NCBI GenBank assembly: GCA_000733415.1
Contig: KL662192.1
Location: 108,921 to 172,920 of the forward strand
From: [Leptolyngbya] sp. JSC-1
GTDB lineage: Bacteria; Cyanobacteriota; Cyanobacteriia; Elainellales; Elainellaceae
Direction of reading: 5' to 3'
Length of the DNA stretch: 64,000 bases
The translations under genes and the position numbers were made by a program. This document shows positions 17,172 through 25,530 of this stretch, in pieces (positions within the stretch are counted from its first letter, which is position 1; each line of letters opens with the position of its first letter). The notes under the pieces are model-generated. The model saw only the letters and a program-made list of their open reading frames with translations. It was not told the origin of the DNA and ran no database searches.

Positions 17172-18003
17172 AGCGTCGTCCCCAAGCTTGCAGTAGGTTA
17201 ATTGCCAACAACATCAGCAGCGAAATCAGCAGCATCACCGTGCCGATTACCGTGGCTCCGGCATAGTCGTATTGTTCAAGGCGCTGAAAGATCAGCACCG
17301 GCGCAATCAGGTCTTTGAACGGCACGTTAGACGCCACAATCACCACCGAGCCATACTCGCCCACCGCTCGCGCAAACCCCAGCGCCACTCCAGTCAACAC
17401 GGCTGGAATAATCGGCGGCAGCACCACCCGCCAAAAGGTTTGCCATTGCGAGGCTCCCAGCGACCAAGCCGCCTCCTCGATTTCCCGTTCCGCCTCTTGC
17501 AGGACTGGCTGCACCGTGCGCACCACAAACGGCAGCGAGATAAACAGCATCGCCACAAACACCCCCAGTCGCGTAAAAGCCACCTTGATGCCCAATGGAG
17601 CCAGCAGCGACCCCAACCAGCCCGTATTGCTGTAGACCGTTGCCAGCGTTAAACCTGCTACCGCCGTCGGCAAGGCAAAGGGTAGATCGATCAGCGAATC
17701 CACAATCCGCTTAGATGGAAACTCATAGCGGATCAGCACCCAGGCAATGATCAAACCGGCCAATCCGTTGATTGCTCCAGCAAACAGAGCCGTCACAAAC
17801 GTAACCTCATAGGCCGATAGCGCCATTGGGCTGGTAGCAATCCGCCAGATCTCCGCTGGGCTTAGCGTCAGTGATTTAAGGATCAACGCCGCTACCGGCA
17901 GCAGCAACATCACAAACAGATAGCCAAATGTAATCACCCAGGGAATCGAAGGGCGTGGTATGGCAGGCAGACGAGTAGATTGAGAAATGGATGAGGTGGT
18001 CAT
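17161..18003 (-). CDS. cysT: Sulfate ABC transporter permease CysT
   Basis: 280 residues, about six membrane segments, with the EAA loop EEAAWSLGASQWQTFWRVVLPPI and the CysT signature RAVGEYGSVVIVASN. It is the partner of CysW in sulfate import. It follows sbpA on the same strand, but 497 bp of repeats separate them (18004-18500), which may lower permease expression relative to the binding protein. Confidence 0.95.
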   Translation of the reverse strand: MTTSSISQSTRLPAIPRPSIPWVITFGYLFVMLLLPVAALILKSLTLSPAEIWRIATSPMALSAYEVTFVTALFAGAINGLAGLIIAWVLIRYEFPSKRIVDSLIDLPFALPTAVAGLTLATVYSNTGWLGSLLAPLGIKVAFTRLGVFVAMLFISLPFVVRTVQPVLQEAEREIEEAAWSLGASQWQTFWRVVLPPIIPAVLTGVALGFARAVGEYGSVVIVASNVPFKDLIAPVLIFQRLEQYDYAGATVIGTVMLLISLLMLLAINLLQAWGRRYGN

Positions 18004-18500
18004 GTTGAGGTGAATTTTGAGGTGTATCAGCGATTTGTTGAGGAAGAGGTGGAGGGGAGGGGGGAGGGAGTAGGGAGTAGGGAGTAGGGGGGAGGGGGGA
18101 GGGGGGGAAGTTCGCTATAGGTTGCGAGGAACGGACTGGAGTGGTCTGTGAGGATCTGTAAATTTTTCTGTGTCGCTTCGTTGCCTGAGCCGTCCGCAGA
18201 TGAATCGCTGGCTAATGAAGTAAGGTAAGTCTGCTATACACTTGCGTTCCCGCGGATAGTGCACTGAACCTCCTGCTTAGTCCGCTACTCTGCGAAAAGG
18301 CTGCGCCTACAGCAGACTTCCTTCATTAGCCCACAATTGATTCGCGGCTAGGGAAGTGCTTCCTCGATTAGTCCGCAATAGATTCGCGGGTGGGACATGA
18401 CGAAGCCAAACAATCGAATTGACACAAAATCCTAGACAGACTCCCTACCCCCTACCCCCTACCCCCTACTCCCTACCCCCTACTCCCTACCCCCTACCCC
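18004..18500. other. sbpA-cysT intercistronic region with nested inverted repeats
   Basis: Polypurine arm 18041-18110 and polypyrimidine arm 18441-18504 enclose an inner palindromic element. In that element GCTAATGAAG...AAGTCTGCT (about 18210-18235) is the inverted partner of AGCAGACTTCCTTCATTAGC (18312-18331), and both are followed outward by related GATTCGC/GAATCGC segments. No gene is present. Confidence 0.65.
18041..18110 (+). repeat. Polypurine arm, locus 4 left
   Basis: GGGAGTAGGGAGTAGGGAGT-type heptads and G6-7 runs. The same heptad (GTAGGGA/GTAGGGG) is found inverted at 18441-18504. Confidence 0.75.
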
Positions 18501-18504
18501 CTAC
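18441..18504 (+). repeat. Heptad (CCCCTAC)n arm, locus 4 right, overlapping the sbpA stop
   Basis: Nine tandem heptads, CCCCTAC or TCCCTAC. On the sbpA sense strand this is (GTAGGGG)n. The TAG stop codon of sbpA is the first TAG of the array. The sense strand could form a G-quadruplex just after translation ends. Confidence 0.75.
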
Positions 18505-19592
18505 TTCCCAGCTTCCGTCAAGATCTTGTCAAACACCGCTCCGTCATCAAAGAACTCGGATTGCACCTTGTCCCATCCACCCATATCCTGCACTGTAAAC
18601 AGCTTGTTCACCTTGGGAAACTGCTCTGCATATTTCTCACCGATGCTGGGATCGACCGGACGAAAACCAACCTTGGCAAACTCTTCTTGTGCTTCTGGAG
18701 TAAACAGAAATTCAACAAATGCTTCAGCCACTTCGCGAGTGCCGTGCTTCTCGACGTTCTGGTCTACCACCGCCACCGGGTTGTCGATCGAAATGTTCAC
18801 ATCCGTTGGAATCACAAAGGGTAGGTTTTCGCCCTTCTGCTTGGCCAACAGCACTTCGTTTTCGTAGTTGATCAACACATCACCTTGGCCCTGCTTAAAG
18901 AAGACATCAGTGGATTCGCGGGCATCCTTGGGCAGTACGGGCACGTTTTTGAACACTTGGCTGGTAAACTCTAGCGCCTTGTCTTCGGTACTGCCGGTTT
19001 GGGTAATCGCACCCCAGAGCGCCATGAAGTTCCAGCGCGCACCGCCCGAGGTTTTGGGGTTGGCTGTGATCACCTGCACGCCGGGTTTGGTCAGATCGGA
19101 CCAGCCCTTGATGCCTTTGGGATTACCTTCTCGCGTCACCAGAGCTGCTACCGACTTGTGCACAATCGAGTTATTGGGCGCTTCAGTTTCCCAGCCTGTG
19201 TCGATCAGCCCCGCCTTCTCGATTTTCTGAGTATCCAGAGCCAACGCCAGCGCCACGATATCCGCCTCTAGGCCATCGATGACAGCGCGAGTTTGGGAGC
19301 CAGAACCGCCGTAGCTCTGGTCAAACACCACTTCCTGATTGTGGTCTGCTTTCCACTTAGCGGCAAACTTGGGAATGATCTGCTCGTAGGCGGCTTGGGT
19401 AACGGCGTAGGAGACGAGGGTTAAGTTGACCGTACCGCCTTGAGCGGGAGAGGCGCTGTCACTCGTAGCCGTGGAGTTGGGCGCAGAATTGCAGGCGGCC
19501 AGGGCGAGACATAAGCCAACCCCAACTAGAAACATCGAAACAAACCCACGGAACGAGCGCAGGCGCAAGCGACCCCATCTAAAGCTACTCAT
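18501..19592 (-). CDS. sbpA: Sulfate-binding periplasmic lipoprotein
   Basis: About 363 residues from the ATG at 19592, chosen because GGAGAGGA precedes it and because it places a signal peptide (RLRLRSFRGFVSMFLVGVGL) before a lipobox, LAAC. The mature part is a type II solute-binding fold with the sulfate-binding family segments DQSYGGSGSQTRAV, ADIVALAL and NPKTSGGARWNFMALWGA. It delivers sulfate to CysTW. It is divergent from cysA, with S26 boxes between them. The stop codon is embedded in a heptad repeat, so the terminus (LTEAGK) lies at the edge of an inserted array. Confidence 0.94.
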   Translation of the reverse strand: MSSFRWGRLRLRSFRGFVSMFLVGVGLCLALAACNSAPNSTATSDSASPAQGGTVNLTLVSYAVTQAAYEQIIPKFAAKWKADHNQEVVFDQSYGGSGSQTRAVIDGLEADIVALALALDTQKIEKAGLIDTGWETEAPNNSIVHKSVAALVTREGNPKGIKGWSDLTKPGVQVITANPKTSGGARWNFMALWGAITQTGSTEDKALEFTSQVFKNVPVLPKDARESTDVFFKQGQGDVLINYENEVLLAKQKGENLPFVIPTDVNISIDNPVAVVDQNVEKHGTREVAEAFVEFLFTPEAQEEFAKVGFRPVDPSIGEKYAEQFPKVNKLFTVQDMGGWDKVQSEFFDDGAVFDKILTEAGK

Positions 19593-19644
19593 GTAGTCCT
19601 CTCCAAATAACAAATCAATTCTGTTGAATAGAACACAACCTAAC

Positions 19645-19670
19645 CTCGGCAAATCCGTCAAGATACCGGA
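19645..19670. promoter_or_regulatory. S26 box 1 (sbpA/cysA)
   Basis: CTCGGCAA-N10-ATACCGGA. It matches the 26-bp inverted motif TACGGTAA-N10-TTACCGTA in the conserved right half and spacing. It is 53 bp upstream of sbpA. Confidence 0.65.
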
Positions 19671-19708
19671 GTTATTAAAGTCACTTTACCGCAATCTGGT
19701 AAAAAATC

Positions 19709-19734
19709 AACAGTAATCCGATAAGCTTACTAGA
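19709..19734. promoter_or_regulatory. S26-like box 2, weak (sbpA/cysA)
   Basis: AACAGTAA-N10 (TCCGATAAGC)-TTACTAGA. It keeps the 8-10-8 layout but matches the consensus only partly. Confidence 0.35.
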
Positions 19735-19743
19735 GATTGAAAC

Positions 19744-19769
19744 CTCGATACATCGATCAAGTTACCGGA
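19744..19769. promoter_or_regulatory. S26 box 3 (cysA/sbpA)
   Basis: CTCGATAC-ATCGATCAAG-TTACCGGA. The spacer ATCGATMAAG is the same as in the ssuD box (50095-50120). It is 103 bp upstream of cysA. Confidence 0.65.
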
Positions 19770-19806
19770 CTATTTAGGCTAAATTTAGCTCAGGTTGTGG
19801 TAAAAC

Positions 19807-19832
19807 ACCAGTATCTCGATCAGTTTTTCGGG
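19807..19832. promoter_or_regulatory. S26-like box 4, weak (cysA)
   Basis: ACCAGTAT-CTCGATCAGT-TTTTCGGG. A degenerate copy 40 bp before cysA. Confidence 0.3.
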
Positions 19833-19872
19833 GTTTATGATCCCCTTCGTTTAGTTGTAAAAGGGTTATCCT

Positions 19873-20895
19873 ATGGGCATTTTGGTAGACAACGTATCTA
19901 AACAGTTTGGTGATTTCAAAGCCGTGGATCAGGTCAGCATCGAGGTCAAGACTGGCTCGCTGGTGGCCCTGCTTGGCCCCTCTGGTTCCGGTAAATCTAC
20001 CCTGCTGCGCTTGATTGCAGGTCTGGAATCCCCGGACAGTGGACGGATTTTTGTCACCGGGCGTGATGCTACCTACGAAAGTGTACAAAAGCGAGGCATT
20101 GGCTTTGTGTTTCAGCACTACGCCTTGTTCAAGCATCTAACAGTGCGGCAAAACATTGCCTTTGGTCTGGAGATTGCCAAACAGTCAAAAAACCGAATTC
20201 AGAACCGGGTGGATGAACTGTTGAACCTAATTCAACTCCAATCCCTGGGGGAGCGCTATCCGTCTCAGTTGTCAGGTGGGCAACGGCAACGGGTGGCCCT
20301 AGCGCGGGCACTCGCATTGGAGCCGAAAGTGCTGCTGCTGGATGAGCCATTCGGTGCCCTCGATGCCAAAGTCCGTAAAGATCTGCGAGCCTGGTTACGC
20401 AATTTGCATGACACCGTTCATGTCACTACCGTGTTTGTGACCCACGACCAAGAGGAAGCCATGGAAGTCTCGGATGAGATTGTGGTGATGAACCACGGCA
20501 GGGTTGAGCAGGTTGGTACCCCCGCAGACCTGTACGACAATCCGGCTAGCCCGTTTGTGATGAGCTTTATTGGTCCGGTGAATGTATTGCCCAGCACCGC
20601 ACCGCTGTTTCGTCAGGTTGGCGATTGGAATTCAGCTCCAGATTCGGCTCCGGTGTTTCTGCGGCCTCATGATGTGATTATTGAACTGAGTCCAGACCAA
20701 ACGACGGTACCAGCTACGGTATTGCGAGTTATTCACCTCGGCTGGGAAATTCAGGTTGAATTGGGGCTAGAAGATGGGCAGGCGTTTACGGCCTATCTGT
20801 CGCGGGAAGCCTTCAAACGGCTGAATCTACAGTCAAGTCAGCAGGTCTACGTGAAGCCGAAAGAGGCTAAATCCTTTGCGGTGCAGACGGCTTAG
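19873..20895 (+). CDS. cysA: Sulfate ABC transporter ATPase CysA
   Basis: 340 residues. Walker A GPSGSGKST, signature LSGGQRQRVALARAL, Walker B VLLLDEPFGALD and the H-loop VFVTHDQEEA are all intact. The C-terminal third is the TOBE/regulatory region of the CysA-type importers (VFLRPHDVIIELS). It powers SbpA-CysTW. It is divergent from sbpA, and its promoter region holds two good and two weak S26 boxes. Its last codons overlap the end of the convergent DUF202 gene by 4 bp. Confidence 0.95.
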   Translation: MGILVDNVSKQFGDFKAVDQVSIEVKTGSLVALLGPSGSGKSTLLRLIAGLESPDSGRIFVTGRDATYESVQKRGIGFVFQHYALFKHLTVRQNIAFGLEIAKQSKNRIQNRVDELLNLIQLQSLGERYPSQLSGGQRQRVALARALALEPKVLLLDEPFGALDAKVRKDLRAWLRNLHDTVHVTTVFVTHDQEEAMEVSDEIVVMNHGRVEQVGTPADLYDNPASPFVMSFIGPVNVLPSTAPLFRQVGDWNSAPDSAPVFLRPHDVIIELSPDQTTVPATVLRVIHLGWEIQVELGLEDGQAFTAYLSREAFKRLNLQSSQQVYVKPKEAKSFAVQTA

Positions 20896-21341
20896 CCGAG
20901 CACGTAATATAAAATGCCGCTGCCCATCAAGATGACGGCAATGCTGAATACAATTACCCAACGTTCGGTGATTTCATCGCTGTCTTCGTCGATTTCCCGC
21001 CGAATCGCCAAATAATGCTGCGTGGACAAAAATACGGTAACTAATCCCACCACGGCAAAAATAATTCCGAGTTGCCAGGTCCTACTTGGGTTGGGAGCTA
21101 GCGGTGGCCGTGCGATGTGAATTCGTCCCAAGATCACGCCGATCCCCATAAGCGAAATCGCAGTCCGCATCCACGAGAGATAGGTGCGCTCGTTGGACAG
21201 GTATTCTCTGGTTCTGGACTCAACCGACTGACCGACCGGAGGTAATTCTGAAACGGCTGCTTCAGAAGGTAGATTTGCTGCAGAGGGGGCTGAGGATGAA
21301 TGGTCCTGAGTCCTGTTTTCGATGGGTGGCGGGCTTTCCAT
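20892..21341 (-). CDS. DUF202 (YidH-type) membrane protein 1
   Basis: 149 residues. A hydrophilic, Pro/Ser-rich N-terminus of about 50 residues precedes the DUF202 signature YLSNERTYLSWMRTAISLMGIG, then two more membrane segments. The function of the family is unknown. It lies divergent from the TauE-like operon, with two S26 boxes between, so it probably belongs to the sulfur set. A paralogue sits at 22875-23294 on the other side of that operon. Confidence 0.85.
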   Translation of the reverse strand: MESPPPIENRTQDHSSSAPSAANLPSEAAVSELPPVGQSVESRTREYLSNERTYLSWMRTAISLMGIGVILGRIHIARPPLAPNPSRTWQLGIIFAVVGLVTVFLSTQHYLAIRREIDEDSDEITERWVIVFSIAVILMGSGILYYVLG

Positions 21342-21402
21342 GCTGAGCGATGACCCCTGCTGGTGTTTAGACTATTGGTGGCGTTCAATGATTTTTCAAA
21401 AC

Positions 21403-21428
21403 TACGGCAAATCTATCGACATATAGTA
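21403..21428. promoter_or_regulatory. S26 box 5 (DUF202 / TauE operon)
   Basis: TACGGCAA-N10-ATATAGTA. The left half is strong, the right half partly degenerate. It lies 62 bp from the DUF202 start. Confidence 0.6.
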
Positions 21429-21445
21429 TTCATACAATGATAAAA

Positions 21446-21471
21446 TACGGCAAGTCGATAGGTTTATCGTA
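21446..21471. promoter_or_regulatory. S26 box 6 (TauE operon)
   Basis: TACGGCAA-GTCGATAGGT-TTATCGTA. A strong copy, 17 bp after box 5. It ends only 5 bp before the ATG at 21477, so the real start may lie further downstream or the message may be leaderless. Confidence 0.7.
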
Positions 21472-21476
21472 TTTGC

Positions 21477-22043
21477 ATGTTTAAATCTACAGAGGTCGTA
21501 GGTGAGGATCTAGGGCAAGCTGAAGCTCAGTCCCTGCCATCAGAAAAACCAGAGTCTACAGCGCCACTGGTTCAACCCTTGATCAATCAGTTTACCAAGC
21601 CATTGGTTAAGCCGTTGATTAGGCCGCTAAAGCACCTGTCGTTCAAACGCTTCAGAGGTGGCCTGTTGTTTGTCTTGGGCTATCTGCTTTCTCCGCTCTG
21701 CTGGTGGAACGACCTGATCTTTAATCTGCCAGTAGCTTATGGATTTGGCTATTTGTGCAGTTTAGTTTCTGCTGACTGGCTGCTGCCGGGTTTAATTGCT
21801 GGATACTGGCTCTCCAATGTTGTCGGGTTTGTGCTGATGCAGTTCGGAGCCATCGATGCGCTCAACGCTGAGTCTAAACCGCGCAATCCGCAAAAAGAAC
21901 TGTTGATGGGTGTAGTTTCTTCCACGATCTACACCCTTGTTATTTTGGCCTTAGTGCAGCTCCACGTGATTGATGCCGCTAGCCTGCTGCCGGGAGATTT
22001 GCTAAATCTGGGGTCCCTAGCGCCTGCATCTAGAGAGCTGTGA
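21477..22043 (+). CDS. Membrane protein coupled to TauE-like exporter
   Basis: 188 residues. The first 60 are hydrophilic and rich in Pro/Lys/Leu (repeated FTKPLVKPLIRPL pattern), followed by four likely membrane segments (LLFVLGYLLSPLCW, LPGLIAGYWLSNVVGF, TIYTLVILALVQLHV and others). I do not recognise the family. The stop overlaps the start of the next gene (TGATG), so the two are coupled and the proteins probably act together in sulfur-anion export. The ATG is 5 bp from an S26 box and lacks a ribosome binding site, so the start is uncertain. Confidence 0.7.
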   Translation: MFKSTEVVGEDLGQAEAQSLPSEKPESTAPLVQPLINQFTKPLVKPLIRPLKHLSFKRFRGGLLFVLGYLLSPLCWWNDLIFNLPVAYGFGYLCSLVSADWLLPGLIAGYWLSNVVGFVLMQFGAIDALNAESKPRNPQKELLMGVVSSTIYTLVILALVQLHVIDAASLLPGDLLNLGSLAPASREL

Positions 22044-22837
22044 TGAACTACCCACTACTTTCAGCCCTGAGCTTTTTGGTTGGCATTCTCGTTGGCTTGA
22101 CGGGAATCGGCGGCGCATCGCTGATTACGCCAATGCTAATTTTGGTATTTCAGGTTTCTGCATCGGTAGCGATTGGTTCGGATGTGGTGGCCGCTACCTT
22201 AATAAAAATTGTTGGGGCCGCCAAACATTGGCAGCAGCAAACGGTGAATCTGCAAGTAGTGCAATGGTTAACCTATGGCAGTGTGCCCGGATCGCTAATC
22301 GGCGTTGGGATTTTGCATCGGCTGCAGCAGACTGGCACTAGTTTAGATGCTCTGTTGCTAAGGCTATTGGGAGTTGCAATTCTACTGATTACGCTAGTGG
22401 CATTGATTCAGATGCTAGTGCTGATCTTCGCACCGCAATTTCACCTGCCGGTTCTGCCTAAGCTCAATCTGGAAACTCGGTTTGGCCAAAGTCTAGCCGT
22501 CGTCACCGGAGCCATCTTAGGTTGCGTGGTTGGCATGACAAGCGTGTCTTCGGGGTCGATGTTTGCCCTAGTGCTGATTGTTCTGTTTCGGCTCGATGCT
22601 CAGAAACTGGTCGGAACAGATTTAGTGCAAGCGGCAATTCTATTGTCGTTTACATCTATAGGGCATCTGAGTCTGGGTACGGTAGATTGGAGCATAGTGC
22701 TGGCCATCTGGCTCGGTTCCATACCAGGTGTACTTATCGGAGCCAAGCTATGTCAACAAATTCCCCAACGGCCCCTTCGGTTCATGCTTTACATGCTACT
22801 GATCATGGTGAGTTGGAAATTGGTGCATTTTGCTTAA
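22043..22837 (+). CDS. TauE/SafE-type sulfite exporter family permease
   Basis: 264 residues and about eight hydrophobic segments. The duplicated family motif is visible as GLTGIGGASLITPML near the start and GCVVGMTSVSSGSMFALVL in the second half, plus GSVPGSLIGV and GSIPGVLIGAKL. TauE/SafE proteins are thought to export sulfite, sulfoacetate or related anions. Translation is coupled to the upstream gene (TGATG). The S26 boxes upstream fit a role in sulfonate metabolism, where sulfite is released. Confidence 0.88.
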   Translation: MNYPLLSALSFLVGILVGLTGIGGASLITPMLILVFQVSASVAIGSDVVAATLIKIVGAAKHWQQQTVNLQVVQWLTYGSVPGSLIGVGILHRLQQTGTSLDALLLRLLGVAILLITLVALIQMLVLIFAPQFHLPVLPKLNLETRFGQSLAVVTGAILGCVVGMTSVSSGSMFALVLIVLFRLDAQKLVGTDLVQAAILLSFTSIGHLSLGTVDWSIVLAIWLGSIPGVLIGAKLCQQIPQRPLRFMLYMLLIMVSWKLVHFA

Positions 22838-22874
22838 GGCGTTCCATTCACTACTGAGTCGCAACAACATCAAC

Positions 22875-23294
22875 CTACTCAAACACTACTCCACTCATTG
22901 GATTGAGCGGAACTGTGAAAAAGTAATAGATTACTCCAGCGCCCAGCAACGTGACCGCCAGGCTAAAGGCAAGCACCCAGCGGTCGGCAGGTTCGTAAGT
23001 ATCTTCATCAATGGCATAACGCGAAGCAAAATAGTGCTGCGCTGAACATAACACGGTTGTTAAGCCGACAATCGCAAACACAAGTCCCAGTTTCCAACCG
23101 TTGCCTGGAGTCGTTAGTAGCGGCGGTTGAAACGCCCGTAGGCGCACAATCACGACACCAAACCCCATCAGTGAAATGCCAGTCCGCATCCAGGCTAAAT
23201 AGGTGCGCTCATTCGCTAGATGATCTCGCACTCGTGAGGTATTGCGTTTGGCCTTTGCAAGTTTTTCGGGATCGAGTGGCTTGAAGAGTTGCAT
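22875..23294 (-). CDS. DUF202 (YidH-type) membrane protein 2
   Basis: 139 residues with the signature HLANERTYLAWMRTGISLMGFGVVIVRL and two further membrane segments. It is clearly paralogous to the protein at 20892-21341 (shared FAIVGL, AQHY/TQHY and acidic IDED before the last segment). Function unknown. Convergent with the TauE-like gene. A G-rich tract (23311-23345) lies just upstream. Confidence 0.85.
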   Translation of the reverse strand: MQLFKPLDPEKLAKAKRNTSRVRDHLANERTYLAWMRTGISLMGFGVVIVRLRAFQPPLLTTPGNGWKLGLVFAIVGLTTVLCSAQHYFASRYAIDEDTYEPADRWVLAFSLAVTLLGAGVIYYFFTVPLNPMSGVVFE

Positions 23295-23310
23295 TCTGGT
23301 TGAGAGGATG

Positions 23311-23345
23311 AAGGCGGGAGTGAGGGAGGTGGGGGAGATGGGGGA
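23311..23345 (+). repeat. Polypurine tract (unpaired)
   Basis: GGGAGTGAGGGAGGTGGGGG-type sequence like the other polypurine arms, but no C-rich partner is found within 500 bp. Confidence 0.55.
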
Positions 23346-23533
23346 GTTAATTGAACTGGTTTAGTTAGGAAGATTAGGAAAATAGTTCAGGAAACGTCTG
23401 TGTGGTGGAACAGAAATTTTAGCGTGGTTTAGTCGGTTGGGGCATTGGTGACAACCGCCATGAGCAATTTGAGAAATCGCATTTTTCACTCCTTTGAGTT
23501 TTCAAAAAAACAACTTTGAATCAAGCTAATCTG

Positions 23534-24184
23534 CTACAAACCAGGTAACAGGCTGTAACTGCCATTTTCGATCAAGATAAACATTCCTAAACTAATCAGC
23601 ACATAGGGAACGATTACGTCACCATAGCGGGTCAGGATGGGCGTGATTGCTGGATGACGGGAGAGATAGTAGGCCACTGCGCACCAAATGGCTACCATGA
23701 CTAAAAACACGCTGAGAATAATCAGCAAACCAGTTGGACTAGTGCTCGCAAACAAAGGGACATAGATGCCGACATTGTCACCGCCGTTGGCGATAGTGAC
23801 CGCAGCTACATGATAGGTTTGGGGAACAAGTAGACTGGCAACCAGCGTTGGTTTGGGTCTAGAGTCTAGTTCGCAGGTGACGGTCTGAATTGCTTGGGCT
23901 GTATTGTCTGTATCAGCCTTGAAGAGTTGATAAACTCCAATGCCAATAGGAACTAGACCCAGTAACCCGATCCAGGCTTCGGGAAGCACCAAGCCGCCTA
24001 GGAATCCCGGTAAGCTGGCCAGAATAATCACCAGAAATCCCAGGTATTGGCCCACGAGAATATGCCGCACTCGGAAATTCGCATTTACTTGAGAAAAAAA
24101 GATCGTTAGAATCACGATGTCATCCAGATTAGTGGCGATAAACGACGTGATGCCTTTAATCAGTGCAGCAGACAGCTCATTCAT
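23534..24184 (-). CDS. CadD-like transporter 1
   Basis: About 216 residues and five or six membrane segments. It belongs to the cadmium-resistance (CadD) type within the LysE-like superfamily, with ATNLDDIVIL at the first helix and NGGDNVGIYVPLFAS in the middle. Two paralogues lie at 37566 and 39662. The transported ion is not evident; CadD proteins in Gram-positives give cadmium resistance. ATG 24184 is preceded by GGAGTGA. Upstream are three 12-bp tandem repeats and an L box. Confidence 0.85.
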   Translation of the reverse strand: MNELSAALIKGITSFIATNLDDIVILTIFFSQVNANFRVRHILVGQYLGFLVIILASLPGFLGGLVLPEAWIGLLGLVPIGIGVYQLFKADTDNTAQAIQTVTCELDSRPKPTLVASLLVPQTYHVAAVTIANGGDNVGIYVPLFASTSPTGLLIILSVFLVMVAIWCAVAYYLSRHPAITPILTRYGDVIVPYVLISLGMFILIENGSYSLLPGL

Positions 24185-24267
24185 GGCCGAAACGGCGTCA
24201 CTCCTCAATCTGTGATGGTAGAATTCGGCCCACACGCATCAGGTAGCCAATCCCGATTAGCAGCGTT

Positions 24268-24303
24268 CTGTTCAAGCATCTGTTCAAGCATCTGTTCAAA
24301 CAT
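24268..24303. repeat. Three tandem 12-bp repeats upstream of CadD-like 1
   Basis: CTGTTCAAGCAT twice, then CTGTTCAAACAT, with no gap. They lie 84 bp upstream of the ATG at 24184. Confidence 0.7.
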
Positions 24304-24394
24304 CCTGCTGTAAGGTTAGAAGTTCTCAACTAGCAGGCAATCATCAGAAATGGTGTGCTTTCACCCTTCCTACTCTAGGAAGGACAATTCATAG

Positions 24395-24441
24395 AATCAA
24401 ATACTCTTTTTTGTCAAAACGATAAAGTAAATTGATGCAAG
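24395..24441 (-). promoter_or_regulatory. L box 1 (CadD-like 1)
   Basis: ATCAAATACTCTTTTTTGT, then CAAAACGATAAAG and AATTGATG. It shares this order and spacing with five other sites (35242, 38369, 38825, 38971, 41218). Orientation relative to the gene is the same in all. Confidence 0.6.
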
Positions 24442-24689
24442 CTGATTTCTATCCCAAAAGTAGGTTTGTCATAAAATGAAGTATTCCTATCAGTTAAAAG
24501 CATAAAAAATAATCATGGAGTGGGAAGCTGGCAGTTTTATAGAAGCGAAATTTTGGAGTAGACCGGAGTCAGAGTAATTACACGCATACGAAAAACCCCT
24601 CTACTGAACTGATCACTAGCTCGTTGAATTTGATATAAATTCTGACTCCTGACTCCTGTCTCCATCAACAAAAATTTCAATCCAAATCG

Positions 24690-25502
24690 ATGAAAACAGA
24701 TCTATTTCTTGCTAGTCGAATTTTGGCACTGCTGCTGGGGTTGATGATTTTTGCCAGCTTTTTCGTGATTGTCCATGCTGGTGAGCGAGGTGTGTTGATG
24801 CGGTTTGGGCAGGTGCAGGAGCAAGTACTCGATGAAGGGATTCATCCGATTATTCCCCTTGTCAATACCGTCGAGAAACTAACGGTGCATGTGCAAAAGC
24901 AAGAAATTTCGACCGAGGCATCCTCTAGAGACCTCCAGGATGTATTTACAGATGTGGCACTCAACTGGCATATTATTCCGGAACAGGCTAACTTACTGTT
25001 TCAGCAGATTGGCAATATCGATGCGGCCATTGAGCGGATTATTACTCCGTCGATTCAAGAAGTATTAAAAGCGGTGATTGCTCAGTACACAGCAGAGGAA
25101 GTGATCACACGACGAAATGCCGTCAAGGCAGAAATCGACTGGTTGTTAACTGAGCGATTGGCCTCGTACCATTTAGCGGTAGATGATGTTTCCCTGGTGC
25201 AAATCAATTTTTCTCAGCAGTTTAGCGATGCGGTCGAAGCCAAACAAATTGCCGAGCAAGAAGCCAAACGAGCTGGCTTTCTGGCAATTCGGGCTGCCAA
25301 AGAAGCAGACGCCAAAGTTAATCTAGCGAAGGGCGACGCCGAGGCTCAACGTTTAATCGACACTACGCTGACACCAAAATTACTGCGCAAACAGGCGGTA
25401 GATAAATGGGATGGTCGCTTGCCGCTGATTACTGGAGATCAGAATCTGAAATTACTGGAACTAGAACTCGATGACCTGATGGAAACGCCTCAAACTCGCT
25501 AG
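24690..25502 (+). CDS. Prohibitin/SPFH-family membrane-anchored protein
   Basis: 270 residues. One N-terminal membrane anchor (LALLLGLMIFASFFVIV) is followed by the prohibitin-type SPFH/PHB domain (GERGVLMRFGQVQEQVLDEGIHPIIP) and a charged helical C-terminus (EAKQIAEQEAKRAGFLAIRAAKEADA). Such proteins form ring-like membrane scaffolds and often modulate membrane proteases. No operon partner is seen: the LysR gene downstream is convergent. Confidence 0.92.
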   Translation: MKTDLFLASRILALLLGLMIFASFFVIVHAGERGVLMRFGQVQEQVLDEGIHPIIPLVNTVEKLTVHVQKQEISTEASSRDLQDVFTDVALNWHIIPEQANLLFQQIGNIDAAIERIITPSIQEVLKAVIAQYTAEEVITRRNAVKAEIDWLLTERLASYHLAVDDVSLVQINFSQQFSDAVEAKQIAEQEAKRAGFLAIRAAKEADAKVNLAKGDAEAQRLIDTTLTPKLLRKQAVDKWDGRLPLITGDQNLKLLELELDDLMETPQTR

Positions 25503-25530
25503 GTTGCTTTGCGGCTATGACCGCCATCAG

